Shown: positions 45,561 through 55,148, counted from the stretch's first letter. The stretch: 64,000 nucleotides of DNA from Candidatus Bathyarchaeota archaeon (GCA_003164295.1 PLTA01000039.1:245535-309534), one strand, 5' to 3'. Program-made: numbers and translations. The notes: generated by a model from the sequence alone, not told the origin.

Positions 45561-46199
45561 ATGAGTAATGTAGACTCACACAAAAATTTAGCTGGCATAG
45601 GTTCGATACTGCTTATATTTCCTTTTCTAAGCATAGTTGGCATAATCTTAGTTTTCTTCGGTATGAAAGGACTCTCTGAAGACTATAAAGAACCAAGCAT
45701 CTATCAAAACGTTTTATGGGGGGTTATCTTTGGCATAATTGCATCGGTAGTATTCGCTGCAGGCATTATTTTAGCTATTACAGTCGGCATCTTCGCTTTC
45801 GGAATTGGCACCGTGCTAATCGGATTAGCTACCCTTGTTGTTGTTTTCGTTTTCTACGTAATGATGGCGATGTATTTTAAACGAGCATTCTCTACTCTTG
45901 CCCAGAAAACAGGCGAACACTCCTTTGAAACCGCTGGGAATTTACTTTGGATAGGCGCAATACTAACAATAATCTTTGTTGGATTCTTCCTGATATTTAT
46001 TGCCTGGATATTTGCAACAATCGGTTTCTTCTCCATAAAAAACCCGGCACAATCATCATATAGTTATACACCTCCTCCTCCAGTAGCCTCTCCACCGTCA
46101 ACAGCAACACAAACAGCAAGGTTTTGCCCTAACTGCGGAGCACCAGTGCAACCAAACGCAACTTTCTGTCCTAACTGCGGAAAACCATTGCCAACTTAA
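45561..46199 (+). CDS. DUF996-type membrane protein with C-terminal zinc ribbon
   Basis: Four to five membrane helices (residues about 10-150) resemble the archaeal DUF996 family. A Pro/Ser/Thr linker leads to a zinc ribbon with two CPNCG motifs (FCPNCGAPVQPNATFCPNCG). Membrane proteins with such soluble ribbons are frequent in archaea; the function is unknown. It has its own TATA-like element about 30 bp upstream. Confidence 0.85.
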   Translation: MSNVDSHKNLAGIGSILLIFPFLSIVGIILVFFGMKGLSEDYKEPSIYQNVLWGVIFGIIASVVFAAGIILAITVGIFAFGIGTVLIGLATLVVVFVFYVMMAMYFKRAFSTLAQKTGEHSFETAGNLLWIGAILTIIFVGFFLIFIAWIFATIGFFSIKNPAQSSYSYTPPPPVASPPSTATQTARFCPNCGAPVQPNATFCPNCGKPLPT

Positions 46200-46325
46200 A
46201 AGCATATTTTTCTTTTTTTTATTTTAGATATTTCATTGGTAAAAGTAAACTCTCTCTCCAACTTCTTTTTGGATTATTGAAAAAAAAGAATTAAGAAAAA
46301 GTGTTTTTCTGATATTTATACGGGT

Positions 46326-47536
46326 TTATGTTTTCATTTTTGTTTTGTGGAATGTGTAATTTTTGATTGTTAAGCTTAATGCAATTATGATTATCATTAA
46401 GACAATACCTAAGGCGAAGATTAGGTTGAAGGCTGTTTTGTTTCCGAAAGTCATGACGGTTGGTAGTATTGGCGGTCCTATTTTGTCGGAGTAGGTAGAA
46501 ATTATTGTTGTTGCTAGAACTGGGCCAACGGCTCCTCCGAGGTTTCTTAGCATGGTGTTCATTCCTAAGCCGACAGCCGTGTTTTCCTTAGGGACTGAAA
46601 CTGAAATCATGTTTACAATGGGAATAATTAGTGACACTACGCTATCAATGCGATCGCTACATCTACAGTTAGTTCCGTTGTGGTGCCTCTGAAGAAGGTA
46701 AATAGCAGTAAACCTACAATGCTGATTGATGCGCCTAGCGTGATTATTGGTTTTGGTCCTATTCTGGTTACAAGTCTGCCCATCAATGGGCCAACAATAA
46801 GCATCACTAGTGTGGCAGGTGCAAGTGATAATCCTGTATTGATAACACTTAATCCCAGTCCATATGGACCAATAGCTGAAGGGTACTGGGCGTAATAGAT
46901 TACTGCGAAGAAAAGTAAAAACATGGATATGCTAGAAAGTATTCCGACCAAGTTTGCGACAAGTACATTTCTGATTTTTAGTAGACTTAATTGAATGAGA
47001 TGGCTAGTTTGTTTATTTTCGAAGGCAAAGAATCCGAAAGTTAAAACTATGCCAGGGATTAGAAGTGCGATGTTTTCAAGTGATAGCCAACCTAAAGGGG
47101 GTCCTTCAGTTAGATAAAGAAGTACAAGGACTATGCCAGACATTAGCATGCTTGTGCCAACGATGTTTACCTTGCTTTTCTCGCCAGGGACATCTTTTTT
47201 GAGAGCTACAAGCGCTATGAAAAACAAAACGATGCTTAAAATGAAGGCAGAGTGGAAAGCCCATTGCCAACTTAAGTCCTGCACTATATATGCGCCTATG
47301 ATTAGCCCTGCGACAGCGTCGATGGCGAAGGTTCCACTGATTATGCCCTGCGCTGTGGCCACTCGCTCTTTGGGGAAAACATCAGTTATTATAGCTAATC
47401 CCAAAGGAACTATGCCGAAGCCGATTCCTTGTATAGCTCTTGACGCTATTAGCATGTATATGTTTGTGGCGAATCCTGCCAATCCTACGCCTGCAATATA
47501 GAAGAGTAAAACTGTGAGGAAAATTTTTTTCGAGGA
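46326..47536 (-). pseudogene. Broken DHA2-type MFS drug transporter (truncated and frameshifted)
   Basis: Two frames make one transporter: 46637-47536 covers helices 3 to about 11, and 46326-46637 the rest. They are separated by a frameshift near 46637, where the first ends in DVAIALIA and the second continues with SLIIPIVNM. The N-terminal two helices are missing. Similarity to the EmrB/QacA type begins at KKIFLTVLLFYIAG, immediately after an in-frame stop at 47537-47539. At that same point the remnant of a TetR gene begins on the other strand, so a single deletion probably removed both 5' ends. Confidence 0.85.
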
Positions 47537-47774
47537 TTACCAAAAAGACATCGAGGATGTTAAAGCTTTTGTCGAAGAAAAAAAGAAGCAAGGAGTGATT
47601 CGGTTAGACTTGGATGCTGGAGTTTTGGCCGAGCTTTTCACAGCACTTTACATGGGAACAATGGCAAAACTGCTCATTGGATATCCAAACAAAGAAGTAC
47701 ACGACGGATGGATCAAATCCATGATTCTTATACTAGGAAACGCATCAAAAACTAAAATGAAATTAATTTCATGA
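47520..47774 (+). pseudogene. C-terminal fragment of a TetR-type regulator
   Basis: The frame matches the ligand-binding end of TetR regulators (FVEEKKKQGVIRLDLDAGVL, then ELFTALYMGTM). The N-terminal HTH and about half the protein are absent. A GTG at 47514 could start translation, but its first residues come from the neighbouring transporter sequence. It is the remains of the local repressor of the MFS gene next to it. Confidence 0.75.
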
Positions 47775-47832
47775 TATTAACCCAAACTATAAGTGAAACC
47801 ATCAACATCGTTATCATAGAAGCTGTTTTTTT

Positions 47833-48051
47833 ATGAGTGAACCATCTAGCAGCAAACAAACAAAAATACACTCCACTCTTCCCAAAGCTCCCCCACTGCA
47901 TGACGAACCCATAGAAGGGCTAAGTTCAGAAAAAGAAATCTGCGAGATATGTGGAAAAGCCTTCAAAACCCACACCCAACTTGACAGGCACAAAGAACAC
48001 GAGCATGGAAGCCCAGAGAAAACCCACACTGGACCACACAAAGTAGAATAA
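47833..48051 (+). CDS. Single C2H2 zinc-finger protein (72 aa)
   Basis: One finger fits C-x2-C-x12-H-x4-H: CEICGKAFKTHTQLDRHKEH, located at about residues 38-57. The flanks are polar and disordered, with a Ser/Lys-rich N-terminus. Such one-finger proteins are scattered in archaea and probably bind DNA or RNA. It ends 6 bp before the tRNA-Glu gene on the other strand. Confidence 0.75.
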   Translation: MSEPSSSKQTKIHSTLPKAPPLHDEPIEGLSSEKEICEICGKAFKTHTQLDRHKEHEHGSPEKTHTGPHKVE

Positions 48052-48056
48052 GTTGG

Positions 48057-48131
48057 TGCTCCGGCCGGGATTTGGACCCGGGTCGCCGACTCGAAAGGCC
48101 GGCATACTTGACCGGACTATACTACCGGAGC
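48057..48131 (-). tRNA. tRNA-Glu(UUC)
   Basis: Acceptor stem GCTCCGG/CCGGAGC with discriminator A and an encoded CCA at 48054-48056. The anticodon loop CTTTCGA reads UUC on stem CCGGC/GTCGG. The T-loop is TCCAAAT on a CCGGG/CCCGG stem, resembling archaeal tRNA-Glu. No intron. Confidence 0.95.
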
Positions 48132-48201
48132 GCTTTTCCTAAAAGCATCAAGCAGAATGCTTTTTCCTTCGAATAAACCTTACCCTTCAAGAATTAATCT
48201 T

Positions 48202-48729
48202 TTAGCTAGCTTGGGCTTTCTTAGCTGCAGTTTTTGGCTTAAATAAAAATCCAGTTATCTGGTCTACTAGTTTGCCCTGATTTGTCACCGTTTTTTCTAG
48301 TTCGCTAATTCTCTTTTCGAGGTCGTTGGAGAAGATTTTGCCTTCAATTCTATTTGCTGATCTAAACATCATTAACATTTTAAAAACTTCGGAAATAGCC
48401 CTTTCTTGCTCATCCGAAGAAACAGGTTTTATACCAGCGACAATCGAAAGTAGGTCCACGTAATGCTCTTTAATTTTCAGTTCTGCATTTACAGACGGGT
48501 CAGTTGGAAACGCAATGCTAAGCGGAGTTTTTTTTGCTAGTTCGGCAGCAGTCGGAAAACGAATTATTATATCTCCTCTTATCCATGACGCAACGAATTC
48601 GCTTACAAATTTTCGTATATCTTCTTGACTGAAAAGCGCGGTGGACTCAGATTTAGGTTCAGGCTTCTTTTTGATTCTTATACTTAGGATTTTTTTGTCT
48701 TCTGAGTTATTTTCCATATGTCTCTTCAT
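48202..48729 (-). CDS. Hypothetical protein (175 aa) with C-terminal coiled coil
   Basis: It has a charged, Lys-rich N-terminus, a globular-looking middle (QEDIRKFVSEFVASWIRGDI), and a C-terminal coiled coil (LEKRISELEKTVTNQGKLVD) with a basic tail. Two starts are possible, ATG 48729 or ATG 48717. The family is not recognised. The 286 bp upstream of it holds nothing I can name. Confidence 0.68.
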   Translation of the reverse strand: MKRHMENNSEDKKILSIRIKKKPEPKSESTALFSQEDIRKFVSEFVASWIRGDIIIRFPTAAELAKKTPLSIAFPTDPSVNAELKIKEHYVDLLSIVAGIKPVSSDEQERAISEVFKMLMMFRSANRIEGKIFSNDLEKRISELEKTVTNQGKLVDQITGFLFKPKTAAKKAQAS

Positions 48730-49015
48730 CCGCTGACTTTGAATGCTTCTACTTTTCTTGTTAAGCGAGACTAGTATTTAAGAAAAAGTGTTTGTTTGTA
48801 TTTTGGTTGTTCGTTTTTGATTTGTACATTAAGCCTGCATTCGGTTTGTTTTGCTAAAGCAAAATATGTCCAGCTTGCTAACTCGCAATTGGGTTTATGG
48901 AGAATCAGGATTTTTCTTTTGTTAAAAGAAGAAGCACTTGGTTAAACCACCCACTTCCTCTTCAAAAACACAACCAACCGATTTAACATACAAGGCAAAT
49001 TAGAATACCGAAAAT

Positions 49016-50302
49016 TCAAAATGAGATTTTTGCTGAAGATGGAATTTTCCCTAAAGCTTTAGCAGTTGCTTTCTCTACTTTCTCTCGGTCAGCTGCTTGA
49101 GTGTAAACCCGCAGAATATTCATAAATCCCTTTAGCGTTTCAAAAATCTTTGAAATTTCACTTAGCCGCTGCAGCATCTTCTCGCCCTGTTGACTTCTTG
49201 AAAACACAGGAATCTCCATCGACTCCATCAGCACCGCGTGGTGATACGGTACAGAAGGCACAGTAGGTACATCTATAATGACTGATTTGATATCTACACC
49301 TGCTTCATTGGCAATTTCCATTTGCATTTGTCGTCGATATGATTCTCTGCCGAAAATATTAGAAATCATCGTATCTTTCTCGTAGAAGGTTCTTTCATAA
49401 GCACACTTTAGCATTTTGCGTTGCTCTAAATCTCCAATTATTTCTTGTGATGCTTTGCATTTTTTAAGTGCTGACCAAACCGTGTAGTCATCCAGAGCCA
49501 AATATTCTTCAGGCGACTTGAAGGCTGTTAGACCTAACTCGGGGTTTGCTTGTTCCATGGCGGTTGCCAACATAATCTGTGCTGCTCTGCCGACTCGGTG
49601 GAAATAGATGCTTTTGAAAGATTCGATGCGGGCAATCATAAATGCTTCCAATGCGGATAATGCACCCAGTTCAACGGCTAAATTTTCGCCTAAAACATCC
49701 AATGCATGAATAAGACGGTAAACATCGATGAAGCCATATTCTGCCCCTGTGTGGTAAGTGTCTCGAACTATAAAGTCTTGTTTGTCAACATCCACTGCGC
49801 TGCTTATTATCTGGTCAAGAAACGCTTTACTTGGCTTATGCAACTTTCCAACGGCAAGTTTAGCTATATCTTGGGCGTTGTAACCCATCTTTGATAGTTT
49901 CTCGCCAGTTTCGCTTTTCTCGATAATCCATGAAGTTATGTCTTCATGTGTTTTGTCTAAATCTTTTATGAGTAAATGCTCAAAAACATGTGAGAATGGT
50001 CCATGTCCACAGTCATGAAGCAGGGCTGAAATTCTGCATACGGCAACTTCTTCGTCACTTACACATCGAGACACGTTAGGGTTATCGAGAACTTGACCAG
50101 CCAGAAACATGACGCCAAGAGAATGCTCAAAACGCGTGTGATTTGCGCCTGGATAAACATATTCTGACCCCGCAAGCTGCCTCAGTCGTCTTAGACGCTG
50201 CATTGGATACGTATCAATCATATTTTTTTCTGCTTCAGTAATGTACACATATCCGTGAACGGGATCTTTTATTTCTCCCCAGTAAGATTTGGGCACAAAC
50301 AA
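49016..50302 (-). CDS. HD-domain phosphohydrolase (SAMHD1/dGTPase-like)
   Basis: The HD metal site is complete: HTRFEHSLGV near residue 56, HDCGHGPFSH near 95, and the downstream Asp in SAVDVDKQDFIVRD near 168. The opening IKDPVHGYVYITEAE is typical of archaeal/bacterial SAMHD1-like enzymes, some of which hydrolyse dNTPs. The 428-residue length is normal. The gene diverges from thymidylate kinase (71 bp between starts), which would fit a role in dNTP balance. Confidence 0.92.
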   Translation of the reverse strand: MFVPKSYWGEIKDPVHGYVYITEAEKNMIDTYPMQRLRRLRQLAGSEYVYPGANHTRFEHSLGVMFLAGQVLDNPNVSRCVSDEEVAVCRISALLHDCGHGPFSHVFEHLLIKDLDKTHEDITSWIIEKSETGEKLSKMGYNAQDIAKLAVGKLHKPSKAFLDQIISSAVDVDKQDFIVRDTYHTGAEYGFIDVYRLIHALDVLGENLAVELGALSALEAFMIARIESFKSIYFHRVGRAAQIMLATAMEQANPELGLTAFKSPEEYLALDDYTVWSALKKCKASQEIIGDLEQRKMLKCAYERTFYEKDTMISNIFGRESYRRQMQMEIANEAGVDIKSVIIDVPTVPSVPYHHAVLMESMEIPVFSRSQQGEKMLQRLSEISKIFETLKGFMNILRVYTQAADREKVEKATAKALGKIPSSAKISF

Positions 50303-50373
50303 ACCTCGCAGTTATAAGCTATATTTAGGTATCTCCCTATAATGTCTAACGCTAACCAGCCAGGTTGAGGAAA

Positions 50374-50976
50374 ATGAGTAAAAAAGGTGTTTTCATCGTT
50401 ATCGAAGGCTTAGACGGAAGCGGAAAAACCACTCAAGCAACATTACTTGCGAATAATCTTTCTAAAACCCGCGAAGTATTTTGCACAGCGGAACCTAGTC
50501 GCGGAAAAATTGGTACCTTCATCCGCCAAGGCTGTTTATACGAAGAGAAACGGCTTCCAACTGAGGCTGAAGCATTATTGTTCGCTGCAGACCGTATCGA
50601 GCATATGAAAAATGAATTAGCTCCTGCTCTATCTCAAGGAAAAATAGTGATCTGTGACCGCTACATTTACTCGTCACTTGCCTATCAAGGTAGCGCTGGC
50701 CTAAGTTTAGCATGGATTAAAACTATTAATGCAAGGGCTTTGCAACCTGACTTCAGCATTTTTATCGATGTATCTCCTGAACAAGTGCTAAAGCGTTTAC
50801 AAAGAAAAAAATCTGTTATGGAAACGTTAGAAATACAGCAAAAAGTTCGAGAAATATATCTGAAGTTTGTTGAAGAGGGCGAGTTGATCCTCATTGACGG
50901 AGATAAACAAAGAGATGTCGTGGCTGAGGCTTTGTTCGCAAAGGTTTTAAGTTTACTAAAAAATATTAATTATTAA
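50374..50976 (+). CDS. tmk: Thymidylate kinase
   Basis: It phosphorylates dTMP to dTDP. The P-loop is EGLDGSGKTTQA, the DR(Y/H) motif is ICDRYIYSSLAYQGS near residue 92, and the lid carries QRKKS. ATG 50374 is preferred to the TTG three codons earlier because family members start close to the P-loop and GAGG precedes it. At 200 aa it is full length. Confidence 0.94.
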   Translation: MSKKGVFIVIEGLDGSGKTTQATLLANNLSKTREVFCTAEPSRGKIGTFIRQGCLYEEKRLPTEAEALLFAADRIEHMKNELAPALSQGKIVICDRYIYSSLAYQGSAGLSLAWIKTINARALQPDFSIFIDVSPEQVLKRLQRKKSVMETLEIQQKVREIYLKFVEEGELILIDGDKQRDVVAEALFAKVLSLLKNINY

Positions 50977-50991
50977 AAAAAAGGAAATTGG

Positions 50992-52113
50992 TTAGTCTTC
51001 TCTCCATTTGAATAGTCTAACCGCTGCAACGAATATTACGACTGTTATTACTCCAACGACTGCGAGGTCAATTACTGCACCGAAATAGTTCGCGTAAACC
51101 ATGACGTTGTTTAAGCCTTCAATGATGTAGAACAGGGGTAGCACATGAGCGATTGTCTGTAAGTATTGCGGCATGATGCTGATTGGGAAGAACGTGCCTG
51201 AGAGGAACATCATTGGAAACGTTACAATGTTGCCTATTACACCCGCCGTCTCTGGATTCTTTGTTACTGTTCCAACAAGCATGCCTAGCGAGGCGAAAAG
51301 CGTCGGACCGATAAGCAGGAAGGGTATGAGCCAAGGAGTCAAGGTTATGTTTGCGCCATATACCAGGATTCCCACGACCACCATCAACACGAAGCTTACC
51401 ACGGTTAAAGTGATGTACCAAAGTATTTTTGACGCAAGCCATTCCATCTTTGTTAGAGGAGTGAGCGAAAGCTGCTTGAACAGTTTAGTCTTCTTGTAAT
51501 CAGAAGAAATATTAACCAAGCTGAACATTGGGCTTACAAGTATGGCGAAACCAATCAAGCCTGGAACAAGAAAATCAATGTATTTGGTTTGATGAGGGTT
51601 CACCGTAGTTTGGGTTACACCGATGATGGGCGTTGCGTTTTGTTTGTAATAATTCAGATTGAAATAATTTATAATTCCATTAACTAATTGACTTACCGCA
51701 CTGCTAGTGCTCACTGTTGGATTACCATAGACTAACACGTTTACAGGAACCCCTGCCAAATAGTTAGCCGAGAAGTTTTCAGGAATAATAATGCCCTCAG
51801 ATGCCGATTGATCCGATAGATACTTTGTAAAGTTATCCGAATTAGGCACTAATGTGATTTTGATTACACCAGAACTGTTAAGCTGGTTTATAAATTGTTG
51901 CGCAATATTCATTTGGGGCGTCGCAAACGGGCCAGTGTCTTGGTTTTGAACATAGACATTAATTGTTCCTGAACTGTTACCTGAGAAAATTGCCCCAAAA
52001 ATCAAGATTAGAATGACGGGGAATATTAGCCCGAAGAAAAGTCCAAATTTATTCCTTAAGTATCCGCGGCTGAAAACCTTGAAGTCAGCTAATATTCTTT
52101 TTCCACTAGACAT
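50992..52113 (-). CDS. ABC-2 type transporter permease
   Basis: One N-terminal helix is followed by an extracellular domain (about residues 45-175, with many Asn/Ser/Thr). Five more helices and the LVPGLIGFAILVSPMF segment typical of ABC-2 exporters follow. Its ATG overlaps the ATPase gene by 8 bp, so the two form one exporter. The substrate may be a lipid or drug and is unknown. It converges with tmk. Confidence 0.92.
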   Translation of the reverse strand: MSSGKRILADFKVFSRGYLRNKFGLFFGLIFPVILILIFGAIFSGNSSGTINVYVQNQDTGPFATPQMNIAQQFINQLNSSGVIKITLVPNSDNFTKYLSDQSASEGIIIPENFSANYLAGVPVNVLVYGNPTVSTSSAVSQLVNGIINYFNLNYYKQNATPIIGVTQTTVNPHQTKYIDFLVPGLIGFAILVSPMFSLVNISSDYKKTKLFKQLSLTPLTKMEWLASKILWYITLTVVSFVLMVVVGILVYGANITLTPWLIPFLLIGPTLFASLGMLVGTVTKNPETAGVIGNIVTFPMMFLSGTFFPISIMPQYLQTIAHVLPLFYIIEGLNNVMVYANYFGAVIDLAVVGVITVVIFVAAVRLFKWRED

Positions 52114-53068
52114 CTTTTATCTCCTCCTTAGGCTCATGCTCATCCAATATTTCGCCATGTTCGCTTAATTTCCTACTAACAAGCCTAACAAAAACGTCGT
52201 CCAAGCTGTCGCGGCGCGTAGTAATGTCACTCCACTCCATTTTTGACTTTTCAGCAGCCGCTAAACCCGCAAGTGCATCATTTTTCTGTTTAATCGGCAT
52301 GCTGATTATTCCTCTGGAGCCGTCGTAATCAACATGCAATTCAGTATTTGCCTTAATGTATCTAGCCAATTCCTCGGACCCGCGGATTTCAAGCCTTTCT
52401 CCCGAGCCATACTGCTCAATAATTTCGTCGCTTGTTCCCATTGCAACAATTTTCCCATGGTCCATAATGGCTACTCTATCGGATAATTGCTGTGCCTCAT
52501 CAAGGTAATGGGTTGTTAAAATGATTGTTTTGCCTTTAGCTTTGAATCCGCGGATCACGTCCCAGATTGCTCTTCTAGCATTAGGGTCCAATCCAGTAGT
52601 GGGTTCATCGAGAAAAAGCAGTTCAGGCGAGTTCACAAGTGAAAGAGCCAGACCCATCTTTTGTTTTTGCCCGCCAGAAAGATTGTCAAAGTTTGTTTTA
52701 GTCGATTCTTCGAGCAAAACCTCTTTTAGAATTTCGTCAGGGTTGACCTTAATGTTGAACAAGTCCGCGTAGTAAATTATCGCTTCTCTCGGGGTTATTT
52801 TCTCAATAAAATTAAACTCTTGTGGTATTACGCCAATTTTCTGGTGAAGTTCATAACCGTTTTTCCACGGATCAAGACCGAGAACTTTCACGTCGCCGCC
52901 ATCTCTTTCGCGTAAGCCTTCTAAAATTTCTATGGTGGTGGTTTTGCCTGCACCGTTTGGACCTAAAAGAGCGAACACTTCGCCGTTGTTAACTTGAAAT
53001 GAAGTGTCGTCTACAGCTTTTAGACTGCCATAGTTTTTTTTAAGGTTAGAAACTTCAATTGGTATCAA
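52106..53068 (-). CDS. ABC transporter ATP-binding protein (DrrA-like)
   Basis: Walker A GPNGAGKTTT near residue 36, signature LSGGQKQKMG near 132, Walker B LLFLDEPTTGLDP near 152 and the H-loop TTHYLDEA near 185 are all present. A C-terminal extension of about 80 residues ending in DSLDDVFVRLV is typical of DrrA/CcmA-type exporters. It is transcribed with the permease downstream. Confidence 0.94.
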   Translation of the reverse strand: MIPIEVSNLKKNYGSLKAVDDTSFQVNNGEVFALLGPNGAGKTTTIEILEGLRERDGGDVKVLGLDPWKNGYELHQKIGVIPQEFNFIEKITPREAIIYYADLFNIKVNPDEILKEVLLEESTKTNFDNLSGGQKQKMGLALSLVNSPELLFLDEPTTGLDPNARRAIWDVIRGFKAKGKTIILTTHYLDEAQQLSDRVAIMDHGKIVAMGTSDEIIEQYGSGERLEIRGSEELARYIKANTELHVDYDGSRGIISMPIKQKNDALAGLAAAEKSKMEWSDITTRRDSLDDVFVRLVSRKLSEHGEILDEHEPKEEIKDV

Positions 53069-53196
53069 ATATAGCCACTCCTTTTTTCTGGCGCGTTTAA
53101 TTCAGCCTTTTCTAGTTACCCTTTTACGGAATTATTGTTTGTTACCAATATAACTTTCGGCTATAGAATTAGCCTCTTCTATTTATTTAGTAAAAA

Positions 53197-53703
53197 CTAA
53201 AATCTTGATTTTTTTAAAATTTTCTTTTCCGACACTTCATTTATTTTGTTAAAAATAATCAGCGTTAAATCTTCAGGTGAAATATACCTTGGGCCTCTTT
53301 CGTGGTGAACTCGAATTTCAAAAGCGTTTCTGCTGAAAACAGTTCGAAGAAGGTAATAATCAAACTTTAACGGCGTCTTTTTTGTATCGCCCTTATAGTA
53401 ACGGATGGCACAGAAAACGTCCAAGTTCTCTAATCGTGTTTTCGCAATAAAATCAGTTGCTGTTTTCGTTTCTTCACTATCTATGAAACAAAAGCCTTGA
53501 GCATCAGCCAATCCGAACTCAAAAACTATTTTGCCCTCAGGTATTGTTGGGTTCGTTATTTCTTCGAAGCAAAATTCCTTTTGGTTTATTTCACACAAAA
53601 GTTGAATCAGTCTTTGTTGAAGTTGCCTGGTGGGAAGACTTGAAGTAAAACTTTCAACCCAGTGTATCTGGGAGGGAAAATTTTCGTAAAATCCAATGGT
53701 CAA
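53197..53703 (-). CDS. Hypothetical protein (168 aa)
   Basis: A soluble mixed alpha/beta sequence, with GKIVFEFGLADAQGFCFIDS in the middle and a basic C-terminus (KKILKKSRF). No motif is recognised. It follows the zinc-ribbon protein at 53714 by 10 bp on the same strand, so the two are probably cotranscribed. Confidence 0.7.
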   Translation of the reverse strand: MTIGFYENFPSQIHWVESFTSSLPTRQLQQRLIQLLCEINQKEFCFEEITNPTIPEGKIVFEFGLADAQGFCFIDSEETKTATDFIAKTRLENLDVFCAIRYYKGDTKKTPLKFDYYLLRTVFSRNAFEIRVHHERGPRYISPEDLTLIIFNKINEVSEKKILKKSRF

Positions 53704-53713
53704 ACTTGTTTGC

Positions 53714-54079
53714 TCAGGATTTTTTCATTTCATGTATTTTATCGAGGCTGCTTAGTAATTCCGATAATGCGCTAGCAAGTTTTTGCAGTTCGTCAATATC
53801 TTCGGTTTTTTCAATTTTACCTTGAATATCTTGTACTTTGGCTAAGAGAGTGGCTTCTAATTTATCGTATGCCGTTCCAGCGGTTGAGGGTTTAGCTGGT
53901 TCTTGATCTTCCTTTACTATTATCACTTTTTTTTGGTCTTTTTCACACCACAAAGTGCCATCTTGCAATCTGAAAAGTGGTGAACCGCAGGCTGGGCAAG
54001 ATAAGTCGGTTAGAGTGGCGCCCTTCATTAATAGGTCAGCCATACGCTTGATTGGTGTGGTTTCTTTTTTTTCTTCCAT
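53714..54079 (-). CDS. Sjogren/scleroderma autoantigen 1 (ZNRD2)-like zinc-ribbon protein
   Basis: ATG 54079 gives the family-like start MEEKKETTPIKRMADLLMKG; a longer frame adds nine residues. The conserved core ATLTDLSCPACGSPLFRLQDG ends in CEKDQKK, a zinc ribbon with one Cys pair plus a third Cys. The C-terminal half is a coiled coil. The archaeal family is widespread and its function is not settled. It diverges from UPF0147. Confidence 0.85.
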   Translation of the reverse strand: MEEKKETTPIKRMADLLMKGATLTDLSCPACGSPLFRLQDGTLWCEKDQKKVIIVKEDQEPAKPSTAGTAYDKLEATLLAKVQDIQGKIEKTEDIDELQKLASALSELLSSLDKIHEMKKS

Positions 54080-54154
54080 CAGAACCCCAAAGTAAATACG
54101 TATCAATACTTATATAACTGGGTTACTGCGTCATGGCAGGAAGGTAGTGTCTTT

Positions 54155-54433
54155 ATGGTTCGAAAGAAAAAAGCTGAAGAATATGAAGCAAAAATTCAGC
54201 AAGCGTTACAAGTGCTTGGAGAGGTTTCTGAGGACAGCACGACGCCAAGAAACATTAGGCGATCAGCAAAAGACGCTATGAATACCCTGCAAAGCGGTGA
54301 ATACACTGTAGCCGTGCGGGCTTCAAATGCAGTTTCGCTTCTTGATGAAATTCTTCAAGACCCAAACATGCCAGCTTACACACGGGTTAAACTTTGGAAT
54401 GTCATGAGTTTTATTGAAGCCATAAAAGATTAG
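54155..54433 (+). CDS. UPF0147 family protein
   Basis: This all-helical 92-residue archaeal family is recognised by VLGEVSEDSTTPRNIRRSAK and LQDPNMPAYTRVKLWNVMS. The function is unknown. Its last eight codons (FIEAIKD plus stop) are repeated, with synonymous changes, at 58312-58336. The gene end therefore looks like an attachment site, and the remains of an integrase lie just beyond its stop. Confidence 0.92.
   Translation: MVRKKKAEEYEAKIQQALQVLGEVSEDSTTPRNIRRSAKDAMNTLQSGEYTVAVRASNAVSLLDEILQDPNMPAYTRVKLWNVMSFIEAIKD
54411..54432 (+). repeat. Left direct repeat (attL candidate) in the UPF0147 gene end
   Basis: The sequence TTAT-T-GAAGCCATAAAAGA-T-TA pairs with TTAT-A-GAAGCCATAAAAGA-C-TA at 58315-58336, 20 of 22 identical with a perfect 14-bp core. 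The two copies are 3.9 kb apart in the same orientation. Confidence 0.65.
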
Positions 54434-54451
54434 TTTAGAGCGATAAGAATA

Positions 54452-54889
54452 CTTTCTTTTCCTGAAGAGTTTCGCGCCGTTCATGTCAGTAACGTATTCA
54501 AAGCCTACTTCTAATAACTTGCAAGCTTCCTGCAAGGTTTCAGCAACTTTTATGTGGTATTCTTCGTCTGCGTTTTGAAAGATTGCTTTTTCTAGATTGA
54601 TGTAGATTAGCGTGTTTCTTAGGTCTCTGTGACCGAGCAGTTGTTGGACGTGGAGGATATCTTTGGTTTTATGTTATTCCATGGTTGCTTTCCAGTGTCT
54701 GAATGTGTGCAAGTCTATTTCTTTGAGGCGTGGGTTTTGGAGTTTGAAAGCGATGCTTTTGTGTGTCTCGTAGAAGTTGGATTTTAGGCTGTATGCGGTT
54801 GCAAAGATTTTCTCTGTTTTCTTAGGCTGACTGTTTAGCCTGTCGATGAGCTTCTGGCTTATTGGTAATATTCGTGTTCTGCTTCCTTT
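54452..54889 (-). pseudogene. Decayed tyrosine recombinase (archaeal integrase), catalytic domain
   Basis: The frame reads GSRTRILPISQKLIDRL, then HTFRHWKATME, a TAA stop at 54674-54676, then HKTKDILHVQQLLGHRDLRN with TLIYINLEK, and ends GAKLFRKRK. The HxxR box, LLGH and the nucleophile Tyr (LIYINL) of the tyrosine recombinases are all present. The stop replaces what is usually Tyr in MEYHKTKD. A TAG sits just before the first recognisable residue and the N-terminal half is gone. Its 3' end faces the UPF0147 gene end. It is inactive as a single protein. Confidence 0.88.
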
Positions 54890-55148
54890 CTAAGAAGTAA
54901 TTGACGCTATTTTTTCGTTCGAAATCGGTGAAAAATTCCAAAAAAACTTACAATGTGCCATAACGTTGGATAGATTTGGAAAATGGAAAAAAGATTTTAA
55001 GCAAGCTTTGCAGCAAGGTTGATAATGGTAGCTAACTTTACTCGGTGAAAGGATGGTTGCTGGCTATTTTTTGCTGTAACCACTTTTTTAGTTTTCATAA
55101 AGTTAGTTTTCATTTGTCAAAAAATTAATGGAAGGAGAAAAAGAAAAA
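54890..55148. other. Upstream region of the second large surface protein
   Basis: No gene is seen between the integrase remnant and the ATG at 55149. The 15 bp before that ATG hold an AAGGAG Shine-Dalgarno (55132-55137). AT-rich stretches could supply a promoter, but no TATA box stands out. Confidence 0.4.

Noticed and set aside
46326..46637. The 103-residue frame as an independent small membrane protein
   Set aside because: It is clearly the C-terminal end of the MFS transporter, continuing the preceding frame after a frameshift.
47382..47591. 69-codon minus-strand ORF across the TetR/MFS junction
   Set aside because: It is out of frame with the transporter remnant and crosses two unrelated remnants; no independent gene.
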